A DNA stretch of 64,000 nt from Kitasatospora sp. NBC_00315 (GCF_041435095.1 NZ_CP108025.1:6076001-6140000), one strand, 5' to 3'. Shown: positions 8,450 to 17,523, counted from the stretch's first letter. A program made the numbers and translations. Notes: generated from the letters alone by a model not told the origin.

Positions 8450-8716
8450 CCGGGCCTCTCCCGCTCGGCCCCTGCGGGCCGGCCGCCCTCGGTCGCGGCG
8501 AGCGGACAACGCCCGCATAACGGACATTTGCTGACCGTTCGCCACATCCAACACGCCCGAACCCGGGGAAATCGTTCTGTGATCTGGAACACCCCCGGCC
8601 GGCGCTCCGTGTGACCAGCTGATGAAAAACAATCAGCCCTCCGTGGGATTCCGGTCACGGATGGTCATATGTGCCACCGAACTCGGCCGTCATTCCAACT
8701 TTTTTCCTACAACGAT

Positions 8717-8746
8717 TTGAACGGATCACGGTTTCGTTACTAGGGT
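8717..8746 (+). promoter_or_regulatory. promoter of the c-di-AMP riboswitch transcript
   Basis: TTGAAC at 8717-8722 and TAGGGT at 8741-8746 are separated by 18 bp. The leader to the GTG start would be about 260 nt, consistent with a large riboswitch. Confidence 0.75.
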
Positions 8747-8787
8747 CATGCCTCGAACCACCGCACAGTCGATCACCCAGTCCGGGT

Positions 8788-8990
8788 GGCGGCGGGGGTT
8801 ACCGCCGAGTCCGCGAAACAGCCGGGCAGTCAACTGCTCACGGGGAAGCCCCTGTGGGGGTGCTGTGGAACGGAGCCGGGGAACCATGTTCCTCGGGGTG
8901 AATCGGCGCCAGGTCGGCCGCGTGCGGCCGGTGAGGCGTCGTAGGGCATGTCTTCCAGCCCGAACCCGTCAGCTCACCCGGTAGGCGGAC
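8788..8990 (+). ncRNA. c-di-AMP (ydaO/yuaA-type) riboswitch
   Basis: The leader shows the conserved ydaO core. GAGCCGGGGAACCATG is followed by TTCCTCGGGGTGAATCGG, then a variable stem, then CCCGAACCCGTCAGCTCACC ending in CGGTAGGCG. It precedes AAGAAGGAG, the ribosome site of the hydrolase gene. In actinobacteria this class controls cell-wall hydrolases (rpf, NlpC/P60). High c-di-AMP should switch off expression. The 5' boundary is approximate. The ATG at 8948 lies inside the aptamer, which excludes it as the gene start. Confidence 0.92.
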
Positions 8991-9013
8991 GTAGGAAGAA
9001 GGAGTCCGCCTTC

Positions 9014-10123
9014 GTGGCGTCCCATCGTCGTCCCAAGCCTGCCGGCCGTGCCCGCGTGTCGATCATGACCGCTGCTGCCGCCGCCGCCGTGGCCCTCTCC
9101 GCGCAGTCCGGCGCCCACGCCGACCCCGCGCCGACCAAGGACCAGGTCAAGGAGCAGGTCGACCAGCTCAACGAGCAGGCCGAGGTCGCCACCGAGCAGT
9201 TCAACGGTGCGCAGGCCAAGCAGCAGGAGCTGCAGAAGCAGGTCGGTGACCTGCAGGACAGGGTGGCCCGTCAGCAGTCCCAGGTCACCGACCTGCAGGG
9301 CGGTCTGGCCGAGATCGCGGCGGAGCAGTACCGCAACGGCGGCATCTCGCCCACCGTCCAGCTGATGCTCTCCAGCAGCCCGGACAACTTCCTGACCCAG
9401 GCCGGTTCGCTCAACCAGGTCGGCGACTCGCAGAGCAGCGCGCTCAAGGAGCTCCAGGCTCAGCAGCGCAAGCTCGACCAGGACAAGTCCGAGGCGCAGG
9501 GCAAGCTCGCCGAGCTGGACTCCACCACCCAGCAGCTCAAGGCCAGCAAGGACGAGGTCCAGGGCAAGCTGGCCAAGGCCACCGAACTGCTCAACACGCT
9601 GACCGAGCAGGAGCGCCAGGCCCTGCGCGCCGCCGAGGCCAAGTCCGCCGCGGACGCCAAGGCGCAGGCCGACGCCGCCAAGGCCAACACCGACCGCGCC
9701 TCGCGCGACAGCGGCCGCAGCTCGCTCAGCGCCTCCACCGGCTCCGCGCCGGCCTCCTCCGTCCCGGCCAGTGGCCGTGCCGCCGCCGCCATCGCGGCCG
9801 CCGAGAGCAAGCTCGGTTCGCCGTACGTCTACGGCGCCACCGGCCCGAGCTCCTTCGACTGCTCGGGTCTGACCGGCTGGGCCTACGCCCAGGCGGGCGT
9901 CACGCTGCCGCGCACCTCGCAGGCGCAGGCCTCGGCCGGCACCCGGATCGGCACCAACATCGCCAACGCGCAGCCCGGCGACCTGATCATCTACTACAGC
10001 GGCATGACCCACGTGGGCCTCTACGTGGGCGGCGGCCAGATCATCCACGCCCCGCACACGGGCGCGGTGGTCCGCTACGAGTCCGCCACGGTGATGCCGA
10101 TCGCGGCCATCGTGCGCATCTGA
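9014..10123 (+). CDS. secreted NlpC/P60 peptidoglycan hydrolase (copy 2, riboswitch-controlled)
   Basis: 369 aa with the same plan as copy 1: signal peptide ending near AHA-DP, long Gln/Lys/Glu-rich coiled coil (about 40-215), an Ala/Ser linker, and a C-terminal NlpC/P60 domain with Cys283 in FDCSGL, then MTHVGLYVG and IHAPHTG. The GTG at 9014 is chosen because AAGAAGGAG ends 9 nt before it and the N-terminus ASHRRPK matches copy 1. It differs from its neighbours in being controlled by the c-di-AMP riboswitch, so this copy should respond to envelope/osmotic state. A strong terminator isolates it from copy 3. Confidence 0.94.
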   Translation: MASHRRPKPAGRARVSIMTAAAAAAVALSAQSGAHADPAPTKDQVKEQVDQLNEQAEVATEQFNGAQAKQQELQKQVGDLQDRVARQQSQVTDLQGGLAEIAAEQYRNGGISPTVQLMLSSSPDNFLTQAGSLNQVGDSQSSALKELQAQQRKLDQDKSEAQGKLAELDSTTQQLKASKDEVQGKLAKATELLNTLTEQERQALRAAEAKSAADAKAQADAAKANTDRASRDSGRSSLSASTGSAPASSVPASGRAAAAIAAAESKLGSPYVYGATGPSSFDCSGLTGWAYAQAGVTLPRTSQAQASAGTRIGTNIANAQPGDLIIYYSGMTHVGLYVGGGQIIHAPHTGAVVRYESATVMPIAAIVRI

Positions 10124-10148
10124 CCTCCCGCCGAAGCGGCGGTACCGA

Positions 10149-10184
10149 CAGGCCCGGCCCCCGATCCCCGGGGGGCCGGGCCTG
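10149..10184 (+). terminator. terminator after NlpC/P60 copy 2
   Basis: CAGGCCCGGCCCCC at 10149-10162 pairs perfectly with GGGGGCCGGGCCTG at 10171-10184 across 8 nt. The 14-bp stem lies 25 nt after the stop. Confidence 0.8.
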
Positions 10185-10246
10185 CGGCTTTCCGGGGAGC
10201 CGAGTGGATGTCCGATTAGGGGTCAAATATTCGTGTTGAGAGGGGT

Positions 10247-10276
10247 TTGGACTCGGTCGCGCTGACTCGCTAACGT
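10247..10276 (+). promoter_or_regulatory. promoter of NlpC/P60 copy 3
   Basis: TTGGAC at 10247-10252 and TAACGT at 10271-10276 have an 18-bp spacer. The leader of about 75 nt has no riboswitch core. Confidence 0.55.
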
Positions 10277-10356
10277 CTGCCACCTGGCCCCCGCACGGAC
10301 GGCCGCCCAGCCCGGGCGGCGGCGGTGGCCGGGCCGCAGGAATGGAGCCGCGCCGT

Positions 10357-11418
10357 ATGGCGATGCACCGTCACCAACTGCCAGGTGTGCACACACTGGT
10401 CCGCGCGCTGGTGCTCACCGCCGCCGCCAGTACCGCGCTCGGCGTGACGGCCGGCGGCAGCGCCTTCGCCAACCCGGGTGCCCCCGGTGGGCCGCCCGAC
10501 CGCAACGATGTCAAGGCCCAGGTCGACCAGCTCTACGGCGAGGCCGAGCAGGCCTCGGAGAAGTACAACGCGGCCCAGGAGTACCAGCGCAGGCTGATCG
10601 CCGAGACCGGCGCGCTCCAGCAGCAGGTGGCGCTCGGGCAGGACGAGCTCAACCGGCTCCGCGGCGACCTCGCTGTGGTCGCGGGCGCCCAGTACCGGGC
10701 CGGTGGCATCGCGCCGACCGCCCAGCTGATGCTGGCCTCCGACCCGGCCGGCTACCTCTCCCGGGTGAGCAGCCTGGACCAGGCCGCCGAGCGGCAGAGC
10801 GACGCCCTGCGCGAGGTGGCCGACCACCAGCGCAGACTGGACCAGCGGCGCGCGGAGACCGGTGCCAAGCTCGCGGAGCTGGAGGAGGCCCGCCGGGCGC
10901 TGGCCGACAACAAGCAGCAGATCCAGCAGCGGCTGGCGCAGGCCCAGCGGCTGCTCAACGGTCTCGGGGTCGGCGGGCGGGCGAGGTTCGTGGCGCAGGA
11001 CGCCCGGGAGGCCGAGCAGCGCGTCACCCGGGGCACCGACCGGCTCGACCTCGGCACCGCCCCGCCCGCCTCCGAGCGCGCGGCCGCCGCGCTCGCCGCG
11101 GCCGTCGCCAAGATCGGCTCCCCGTACGTCTTCGGGGCGACCGGGCCCGGCGCGTTCGACTGCTCCGGTCTGATGTACTGGAGCTGGCGGCAGGCCGGAG
11201 TGACCCTGCCGCGGACCTCGCAGGGGCAGGCCTCGGCCGGCCGGCGGGTGAGCCTCGCCGAAGCGCAACCGGGAGACCTGGTGATCTTCTACAGGGACAT
11301 GCACCACGTCGGCATGTACGCCGGCGGGGGAGTCGTCGTGCACGCGCCCTACCCCGGCGCCCGGGTGCGGTACGAGAGCGTCAACGCGATGCCCGTCGCG
11401 GAGGTGGTCCGGCTCTGA
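10357..11418 (+). CDS. secreted NlpC/P60 peptidoglycan hydrolase (copy 3)
   Basis: 353 aa. Signal peptide (MAMHRHQLPG, hydrophobic TAAASTALGVTAG, cut near AFA-NP), coiled coil (about 50-220), NlpC/P60 domain with Cys269 in FDCSGL, then HHVGMYAG and VVHAPYPG. The ATG at 10357 has GGAG 9 nt upstream; the ATG at 10342 has none, its own codon running into that GGAG. It is the most divergent of the three tandem copies at the N-terminus. The gluzincin gene follows after 71 nt on the same strand and may be cotranscribed. Confidence 0.92.
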   Translation: MAMHRHQLPGVHTLVRALVLTAAASTALGVTAGGSAFANPGAPGGPPDRNDVKAQVDQLYGEAEQASEKYNAAQEYQRRLIAETGALQQQVALGQDELNRLRGDLAVVAGAQYRAGGIAPTAQLMLASDPAGYLSRVSSLDQAAERQSDALREVADHQRRLDQRRAETGAKLAELEEARRALADNKQQIQQRLAQAQRLLNGLGVGGRARFVAQDAREAEQRVTRGTDRLDLGTAPPASERAAAALAAAVAKIGSPYVFGATGPGAFDCSGLMYWSWRQAGVTLPRTSQGQASAGRRVSLAEAQPGDLVIFYRDMHHVGMYAGGGVVVHAPYPGARVRYESVNAMPVAEVVRL

Positions 11419-11489
11419 GCCGCACCCGGCCGGATCCGGCGGACGCGATCGGCGACCCGCCCCGTGAGGAACCCGGGGCGGGTCGCCCC

Positions 11490-12722
11490 GTGCTGTCCCG
11501 GCGCGGCGCGCTGCTGCTCGCGGCCGGCGCGCTGACCCAGCTCTCGCTCCCCCCGGCCACGCCCGTGCCCCGGGCGGCGCAGGCGCCGACGCCCGGTGAG
11601 GTGGCCGCCCTGCTGGCCGCGCGCGCCGGGGCGCTGCGGACGCACGACGCCGCGGCCCTCCCGGTCGGCGGCGCCACCGCCGGGGCCGAGGGGTCGGAGC
11701 CGGTGGCCAGGATCGCAGCCGTCCCGCTGGCCGCCCTGGAGTACCGCACGCCCACCCGCGCCGCTCCCGGCCCGGACAGACGGCCGGTCGTCGACGCCGT
11801 CCTCGCGGTGCGCGTCGAGGGGTACGACGACCATCCGGCGCTGTTCTCCCGCCGGATCACCCTGATACGCGGGGCGGGGCCGCGCGGGGCCCGGCCCTGG
11901 CGGGTCGAGCGGGAGGAGGCGGCCGGCGGCGCCGTACCGCTGTGGGACCTCGGCACGGTGGAGGCCGCCGCGGGCACGCACTGCCTGGTGCTCGGCACGG
12001 CCGGCGCCGCCACCGCGCCGGCCGCCCTGGTGCCGGTCGCCGACCGCGCGGTGGCGGCGGTCAGCGCGGCCTGGGGCACCGGCTGGGCCGGCCGGCTGCT
12101 GCTGGAGGTCCCCGCCACCGAGGACGGCTTCGCCCGGCTGCTGGACGTCCCGCCGGCCGACTGGGCCGGCATGGCGGCGGTCACCAGCGCCGCGGCCGGC
12201 GCGCCGGCCGGCACCCCGGCGGACCGGGTGCTGATCAACCCCGAGGCGTACCAGCGGCTCAGTGAGCTCGGCCGGCAGGTCGTCGTCACGCACGAGGCCA
12301 CCCACGTCGCGACCCGCGCGGACACCCGACCGTGGACCCCGCTCTGGCTCTCCGAGGGCGTCGCAGACTGGACGGCCTACCGGGAGACCGGGCGCACCGC
12401 CCGGCAGATCGCGCCGGAACTCACCCGGGACGTCGCCGCGGGGCGGCTCCCCACCGCGCTGCCGACCGCCGCCGACCTGGCACCCGGCGCGAAGGACATC
12501 GCGCAGGCCTACGAACTCTCCTGGCTGGCCTGCGAGCTGATCGCGCGCCGGTACGGGCCCGAGCGGCTGGTCGGGCTCTACCGGGCGGTCGGCGCGGCGG
12601 GCGCCGGCGCCGCGCCCGAACGGCGCCTGGACCTCGCCCTGCGCGCGACGCTCGGGACCGGCCTCGCCGACTTCACCGCGCTGTGGATCGCCGAGACCCG
12701 ACGGCAGCTGGCCGGCGGCTGA
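11490..12722 (+). CDS. putative secreted gluzincin metalloprotease
   Basis: 410 aa. The N-terminus has SRRGALLLAAGALTQL, resembling a Tat or Sec signal with a twin Arg. The C-terminal half carries a zinc-protease signature: HEATH at residues 268-272 and WLSEGVADW with Glu289. Together these give HExxH plus a downstream Glu ligand (gluzincin type, Peptidase_MA-like). The N-terminal half looks like a beta-rich prodomain, unrecognised. The GTG at 11490 is the first plausible start, with only a weak G-rich site upstream. The neighbouring NlpC/P60 genes suggest a role at the cell surface, but the substrate is unknown. It is convergent with the GT87 gene, 18 nt away. Confidence 0.78.
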   Translation: MLSRRGALLLAAGALTQLSLPPATPVPRAAQAPTPGEVAALLAARAGALRTHDAAALPVGGATAGAEGSEPVARIAAVPLAALEYRTPTRAAPGPDRRPVVDAVLAVRVEGYDDHPALFSRRITLIRGAGPRGARPWRVEREEAAGGAVPLWDLGTVEAAAGTHCLVLGTAGAATAPAALVPVADRAVAAVSAAWGTGWAGRLLLEVPATEDGFARLLDVPPADWAGMAAVTSAAAGAPAGTPADRVLINPEAYQRLSELGRQVVVTHEATHVATRADTRPWTPLWLSEGVADWTAYRETGRTARQIAPELTRDVAAGRLPTALPTAADLAPGAKDIAQAYELSWLACELIARRYGPERLVGLYRAVGAAGAGAAPERRLDLALRATLGTGLADFTALWIAETRRQLAGG

Positions 12723-12740
12723 GGACGGCCGACCGCCGCC

Positions 12741-14150
12741 TCAGCGCTCGGCGCCCGCGGTCCGGCGGTCGATGCCGTCCAGCAGGTCCTGCTCGTACGC
12801 GATGCCCGGCCGCACCGGGTAGCCGGTGCCCGCCGGCGCGTCCACCACGGTGGCCGGCAGCGCGACCGGGACGATCGCGGCCGTCGGCACCCGGGTGGAG
12901 CGCCACAGCCGGACGCAGGAGAGCACGGCGGCCGCGAGCAGGAGCAGGTTGCGCAGGCCCAGGACGATCACACCCCAGGTGTGGCTGCCGGTCACCTGGA
13001 CGAACAGCAGCGGGAACTCCAGCAGCGTCAGCGGGGTGGCCAGCAGGATGAGCACGGCGACCGGCCGCTGCCCGGTCGCACGGACGGTCAGGCAGACCGC
13101 GGCCGCGCCGACCAACCAGACCATGTACTGCGGGCTGATCACCCGGCTGGTCACGGTGAAGATCAGCAGTGCGGAGAGCGCCGCGTCGTACGTGGTGGCG
13201 GCGGTGCGGTGCTTCAGGGTCAGGCGCCAGAACAGCAGCCAGGCGAAGCCGCCCAGGGTGCCGGCCACCATGACCTTGGAGATGACGTCCACCCACGGCC
13301 CGAGCATCTCGTTCGAGCCGTAGTTCATCTTCACCTCGCCCGTCCAGGCCCCGGCCATCCGGGCGAAGTGCAAGGGCATGGCGCCCAGTGACTCGACCTC
13401 GATGCCGCGTTCCTTCTGGAACTTGAGGAACTCGAAGGCGCCGTTCATACCGGCCGCCAGCAGGAACCCCAGGCTGCCAGCGGTCGCCGCGGCCGAGGTC
13501 CAGGACCGCCGGGTGCGCCGGCCGGACGGTGTGCCGATGAGCGCCAGCAGCGGCCAGACCTTGATGATCCCGCCCAGGCCCAGCAGCAGCCCGCCGATCG
13601 CCGGGCGCCGCAGGACGGCCAGCAAACCGGCCACGGCCAGTGCGGTGACCAGGATGTCGTACCGGTTGTAGATCATCGGGCCGAGCAGCGGCACGCCGAC
13701 CACCCAGACCCAGGCCCCGCTGAAACTGCGGCCCCGGCGCCCGCCGGCGCGCATCAGCAGCGCCACCGTCAGGGCGTCCACCACGCCGCAGATCACCCAG
13801 AAGGAGACCAGGTAGGACCACGGCAGCAGCCCCGGCAGGAGGATCACCAGGGCCGCGCCCGGCGGATACTGCCAGGTGACGTCGTCCAGCGGGAAGGTGC
13901 CGGTCTGCAGGACGCCGTACCAGCCGTGGTAGATCACCCAGACGTCGGTGCTCACCTCCCCGGCCAGCCTGAGAACACCGGTCACGGTGAGCAGCAGCAG
14001 GGTCCGGGAGGCCGCCCAGCCGATCCCGAGCGCCCACAGCGCCCCGCCCGCGGCCCGCGGGGGGACGGCCGGCTCCGCGGTCGTCGTCCCGGCCCCGGGG
14101 TCGTCGGCGCTGCTGGATCTGCCGGACTCGCCGGCCGGGGCCAACTCCAC
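12741..14150 (-). CDS. GT87-family membrane mannosyltransferase-like protein
   Basis: 469 aa with about ten hydrophobic segments and a short Ser/Pro-rich cytoplasmic start. The family (DUF2029/GT87, GT-C fold) uses polyprenyl-phosphate mannose to extend cell-envelope glycolipids or glycoproteins. Seen: WVIYHGWYGVLQTGTFPLDDVTWQ, an acidic loop after the first membrane helix as in GT-C catalytic loops, and YPPGAA. The GTG at 14150 has GAGG about 7 nt upstream; the longer frame to 14246 has no ribosome site. It is divergent from the PimB-like gene; the corresponding mycobacterial neighbourhood makes phosphatidylinositol mannosides and lipomannan. Confidence 0.82.
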   Translation of the reverse strand: MELAPAGESGRSSSADDPGAGTTTAEPAVPPRAAGGALWALGIGWAASRTLLLLTVTGVLRLAGEVSTDVWVIYHGWYGVLQTGTFPLDDVTWQYPPGAALVILLPGLLPWSYLVSFWVICGVVDALTVALLMRAGGRRGRSFSGAWVWVVGVPLLGPMIYNRYDILVTALAVAGLLAVLRRPAIGGLLLGLGGIIKVWPLLALIGTPSGRRTRRSWTSAAATAGSLGFLLAAGMNGAFEFLKFQKERGIEVESLGAMPLHFARMAGAWTGEVKMNYGSNEMLGPWVDVISKVMVAGTLGGFAWLLFWRLTLKHRTAATTYDAALSALLIFTVTSRVISPQYMVWLVGAAAVCLTVRATGQRPVAVLILLATPLTLLEFPLLFVQVTGSHTWGVIVLGLRNLLLLAAAVLSCVRLWRSTRVPTAAIVPVALPATVVDAPAGTGYPVRPGIAYEQDLLDGIDRRTAGAER

Positions 14151-14381
14151 TGCGCTCCCTCGTTCGTCTCGTACGTCCCGCCGCAGGTGTCGCGCACGAC
14201 GCCGGGCACCTGCGACCGACACCCGTACCGGCCGCCCGGGGCCCACCGATTACCAGGACGGACCCGGGGAGGAAACGGTTGCCGTACGTCGTTCCGTTCC
14301 CGGCGGGTCGTGGTGTTGACCTATCGTACGGATCACCGAGCGGTACACCGAGCACCCCCCGACCGAGCGAGCCGTGGCCTG

Positions 14382-15518
14382 ATGCACAAGACCTTGATCG
14401 TCACCAACGACTTCCCGCCCCGGCCCGGCGGTATCCAGGCCTTCGTCCACAATATGGCGATACGTCAGCCCGCCGGGAGCATCGTGGTGTACGCCTCCTC
14501 CTGGCGTGACGGCGCCGAGTGCGCCCGGTTCGACGCGGAACAGCCCTTCCCGGTCGTCCGCGACCGCACGAAGGTGATGGTTCCCACACCCCGGGTCACC
14601 CGCCGGGCCGCCGAGATCCTCCGGGCCGAGGGGTGCGAGTCGGTCTGGTTCGGCGCCGCCGCGCCGCTCGGCCTGATGGCCCCCGCGCTGCGCCGGGCCG
14701 GCGCCGGGCGGCTGCTCGGCATGACGCACGGGCACGAGGCGGCCTGGGCGCAGTTGCCCGGCTCCCGGCAGCTGCTGCGCCGGATCGGCGCCGGCACCGA
14801 CACCCTGACCTACCTCGGGGAGTACACCCGCTCCCGGATCGCCGCCGCCGTCGGGCCCGAGGCGGCCGGCCGGATGGTGCAGCTGCCGCCGGGCGTGGAC
14901 GAGGAGACCTTCCACCCGGGCTCGGGCGGCGTGGAGCTGCGCCGCGGCCTGGGCCTCGCCGACCGGCCGGTGGTGGTCTGCGTCTCGCGCCTGGTGCCGC
15001 GCAAGGGGCAGGACACGCTGATCGAGGCGATGCCGCAGATCCTCGCGGCGGTGCCGGACACCGTCCTGCTGATCGTCGGGGACGGGCCCTACCGGGGGGA
15101 TCTGGAGAAACTGGCCGACGCGCGCGGGGTGCGCGCCTCGGTGCGCTTCACCGGCGCGGTGCCCTGGGCGGAGCTGCCCGCGCACTTCGGCGCCGGGGAC
15201 GTCTTCGCGATGCCCTGCCGCACCCGCAGGGGCGGCCTGGACGTCGAGGGCCTCGGCATCGTCTACCTGGAGGCGTCCGCAACCGGTCTGCCGGTGGTGG
15301 CCGGCGACTCCGGCGGTGCGCCGGACGCCGTGCTGGAGGGCGAGACGGGGTACGTGGTGCCGGGCGGCTCGGCCCCGGCGGCGGCGGAGCGGATCGTCCG
15401 GCTGCTGAACGACGAGGGGTTGCGGCGGCGGATGGGCGCGGCCGGGCGCCGCTGGGTCGAGCGCTCCTGGCGCTGGGACCTGCTGGCCGGGCGGCTGACC
15501 TCGCTGCTGGCCTCCTGA
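14382..15518 (+). CDS. GT4 glycosyltransferase, PimB-like
   Basis: 378 aa GT-B enzyme. The N-terminal Rossmann half has VTNDFPPRPGGIQAFVHNM (acceptor side, Gly-Gly loop). The C-terminal half has CVSRLVPRKGQDTLIEA, VPWAELPAHFG and GLGIVYLEASATGLPVVAG, carrying the GT4 Glu-x7-Glu region that grips the GDP-sugar. The closest known function is alpha-mannosyl transfer from GDP-mannose to phosphatidylinositol mannoside (PimB'). This matches its placement beside an acyl-CoA ligase, as in M. tuberculosis pimB-fadD15. The ATG at 14382 is set by homology; the ribosome site is weak (GAGCGAG). Confidence 0.87.
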   Translation: MHKTLIVTNDFPPRPGGIQAFVHNMAIRQPAGSIVVYASSWRDGAECARFDAEQPFPVVRDRTKVMVPTPRVTRRAAEILRAEGCESVWFGAAAPLGLMAPALRRAGAGRLLGMTHGHEAAWAQLPGSRQLLRRIGAGTDTLTYLGEYTRSRIAAAVGPEAAGRMVQLPPGVDEETFHPGSGGVELRRGLGLADRPVVVCVSRLVPRKGQDTLIEAMPQILAAVPDTVLLIVGDGPYRGDLEKLADARGVRASVRFTGAVPWAELPAHFGAGDVFAMPCRTRRGGLDVEGLGIVYLEASATGLPVVAGDSGGAPDAVLEGETGYVVPGGSAPAAAERIVRLLNDEGLRRRMGAAGRRWVERSWRWDLLAGRLTSLLAS

Positions 15519-15533
15519 CGCGCGGACGCGCCC

Positions 15534-15656
15534 GCCGGACGGTGCCCGGCTCACGCCGGACGGTGCCCGGCTCACGCCGGACGGTGCCCGGCTCACGCCG
15601 GACGGTGCCCGGCTCACGCCGGACGGTGCCCGGCTCACGCCGGACGGCCGGCTCAC
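15534..15656. repeat. 21-bp minisatellite, five copies plus one shortened
   Basis: The unit gccggacggtgcccggctca plus one c repeats at 15534, 15555, 15576, 15597 and 15618 without change. An 18-bp shortened copy starts at 15639. It sits in the gap between the convergent GT4 and acyl-CoA ligase genes, immediately before the terminator hairpin. Confidence 0.95.
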
Positions 15657-15658
15657 GA

Positions 15659-15696
15659 GGACGGCCCGCCCGGTCGGGTGACCGGGCGGGCCGTCC
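15659..15696. terminator. bidirectional terminator between GT4 and acyl-CoA ligase genes
   Basis: GGACGGCCCGCCCGGT at 15659-15674 pairs perfectly with 15681-15696 across a 6-nt loop. The 16-bp stem sits between convergent genes. Confidence 0.8.
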
Positions 15697-15729
15697 GTGC
15701 GTCCGGCCGTCGGCGGCGCGGTCCGGGGG

Positions 15730-17523
15730 TCAGCGCAGGTAGAGCGCCTCCACCTCGACCGCGTAGTCCCTCAGCACCACGTTGCGCTTGAGCTTGAGCG
15801 ACGGCGTGAGGTGGCCGCTCGCCTCGGAGAAGACGGTGTCCAGCAGCCGGAACTTCTTCACCGCCTCGGCGTGCGAGACGGCGGCGTTGCCCTCGTCCAC
15901 CGCGCTCTGCAGGGCCGCCAGCAGGTCCGCGTCCTCGCGCAGCTCGGCGACGGTGGCGCCGGCCGGCTTGCCGTTCATCTCCTTCCACTTCGGGAAGAAG
16001 TCCTCGTCCACGGTGACCAGACAGGCGATGAACGGCTTGCGGTCGCCGACCACCATGACCTCGCCGACCAGCGCGTGCGCCCGGATGCGGTCCTCGATCA
16101 CCGCCGGGGCGACGTTCTTGCCGCCCGCGGTGACGATGATCTCCTTCTTGCGCCCGGTGATGGACAGGTAGCCCTCGTCGTCGAGGGCGCCCAGGTCACC
16201 GGTGGCGAACCAGCCGTCGCGCAACGCCTCGGCGGTGGCCTGCGGGTTGTTCCAGTAGCCGGTGAAGACCTGCGGGCCCTTGAGCATGACCTCGCCGTCC
16301 TCGGCGATCCGCACGGCGGAACCGGGCAGCGGCTGGCCGACGGTGCCGATCTTCGGCTTGTCGTGCGGGTTGAAGGCGGTGGCCGCGCAGGTCTCGGTCA
16401 GGCCGTAGCCCTCCAGCACGGTGAAGCCGATGCCCCGGTAGAAGTGGCCGAGCCGCTCGCCCAGCGGGGCGCCGCCGGAGATGGCGTGGGTGGCCCGGCC
16501 GCCGAGCGCCGCCCGCAGCCTGCTGTAGACGAGGCGGTCGAAGACGGTGTGCCGGAGTCTCAGCATCAGCCCGACGCGGCCCCGGTCCAGGGCCCGGCTG
16601 TACGCCACCGCGGTGTCGGCGGCCCGGTCGAAGATCCTGCCCTTGCCGTCCGCCTGGGCCTTGGACCGGGCGGTGTTGAAGACCTTCTCGAAGACCCGCG
16701 GCACGCCCAGGATCAGCGTCGGGCGGAACGAGGCGAGCTCGGCGGTGACGTCCTTGATGTCCGAGACGTGGCCGAGCTTGATCGGGGTGATCGCGGCGGC
16801 GATCTCGGCGATCCGGCCCAGCACGTGCGCGAGCGGGAGGAACAGCAGGACGGAACTCTCGCCGGTCCGGAACAGCGGCTCCAACCGGGCCGTCACGTTG
16901 CCCAGTTCGGCCATGAAGTTGCCGTGGGTGAGCTGACAGCCCTTCGGCCGGCCGGTGGTGCCGGAGGTGTAGACGATGGTCGCGATCGAGTCGGCGCCCG
17001 GGACGGACCGGCGCTCGGTCACCGTGGTGTCGGCGACCCCGGTACCGGCCTCGGCGAGCGCGGCCAGCGCGCCCCGCTCGATCTGCCAGGTGTGCTTCAG
17101 CTCCGGCAGCGCGCCGCGCACCTGCTCGACCAGCGCCGCGTGCCCGTCCGTCTCCGTCAGCACCGCGACGGCCCCGGAGTCACCGAGGATCCACTGCACC
17201 TGTTCGGCGGAGGAGGTCTCGTACACCGGCACGGTGACCGCCCCGGCCGACCAGATCGCGAAGTCCAGCAGCGTCCACTCGTAGCGGGTGCGCGACATCA
17301 CGCCGACCCGGTCCCCGGGCTCGATGCCGGCCGCGATCAGGCCCTTGGCGGCGGAGTGCACCTCGGCGAGGAACTGCGCGGCGGTGAGGTCGGTCCAGCT
17401 CCCGTCCACCTTGCGGCTGAGCACCGCGACATCCGGATGCCGCTCGGCGTTCTGGTGCACCAGGTCCGAGAGGTTACCGCCGCTCGGTACCTGGTAGAGG
17501 GCCGGAAGACTGAAGTCGAGCAA
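15730..17523 (-). CDS. long-chain fatty-acid CoA ligase (FadD15-like)
   Basis: 597 aa ANL-superfamily enzyme that activates long-chain fatty acids to acyl-CoA via acyl-AMP. The P-loop YTSGTTGRPKG begins at Tyr185. GYGLTETCAA (A5), WFATGDLGALDDEGYLSITGRKKEI (A7/A8) and the hinge Asp and Arg are present, with a C-terminal lid ending LTPSLKLKRN. TTG at 17523 is the start codon, with GAGGAG 5 nt upstream. It lies convergent to the PimB-like gene and divergent from the SRPBCC/ArsA-like genes, the arrangement seen around mycobacterial fadD15. Confidence 0.95.
   Translation of the reverse strand: MLDFSLPALYQVPSGGNLSDLVHQNAERHPDVAVLSRKVDGSWTDLTAAQFLAEVHSAAKGLIAAGIEPGDRVGVMSRTRYEWTLLDFAIWSAGAVTVPVYETSSAEQVQWILGDSGAVAVLTETDGHAALVEQVRGALPELKHTWQIERGALAALAEAGTGVADTTVTERRSVPGADSIATIVYTSGTTGRPKGCQLTHGNFMAELGNVTARLEPLFRTGESSVLLFLPLAHVLGRIAEIAAAITPIKLGHVSDIKDVTAELASFRPTLILGVPRVFEKVFNTARSKAQADGKGRIFDRAADTAVAYSRALDRGRVGLMLRLRHTVFDRLVYSRLRAALGGRATHAISGGAPLGERLGHFYRGIGFTVLEGYGLTETCAATAFNPHDKPKIGTVGQPLPGSAVRIAEDGEVMLKGPQVFTGYWNNPQATAEALRDGWFATGDLGALDDEGYLSITGRKKEIIVTAGGKNVAPAVIEDRIRAHALVGEVMVVGDRKPFIACLVTVDEDFFPKWKEMNGKPAGATVAELREDADLLAALQSAVDEGNAAVSHAEAVKKFRLLDTVFSEASGHLTPSLKLKRNVVLRDYAVEVEALYLR

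Noticed and set aside
8948..9013. ATG at 8948 as start of the second NlpC/P60 gene
   Set aside because: It lies within the conserved c-di-AMP aptamer. GTG 9014 follows AAGAAGGAG and gives a signal peptide matching copy 1.
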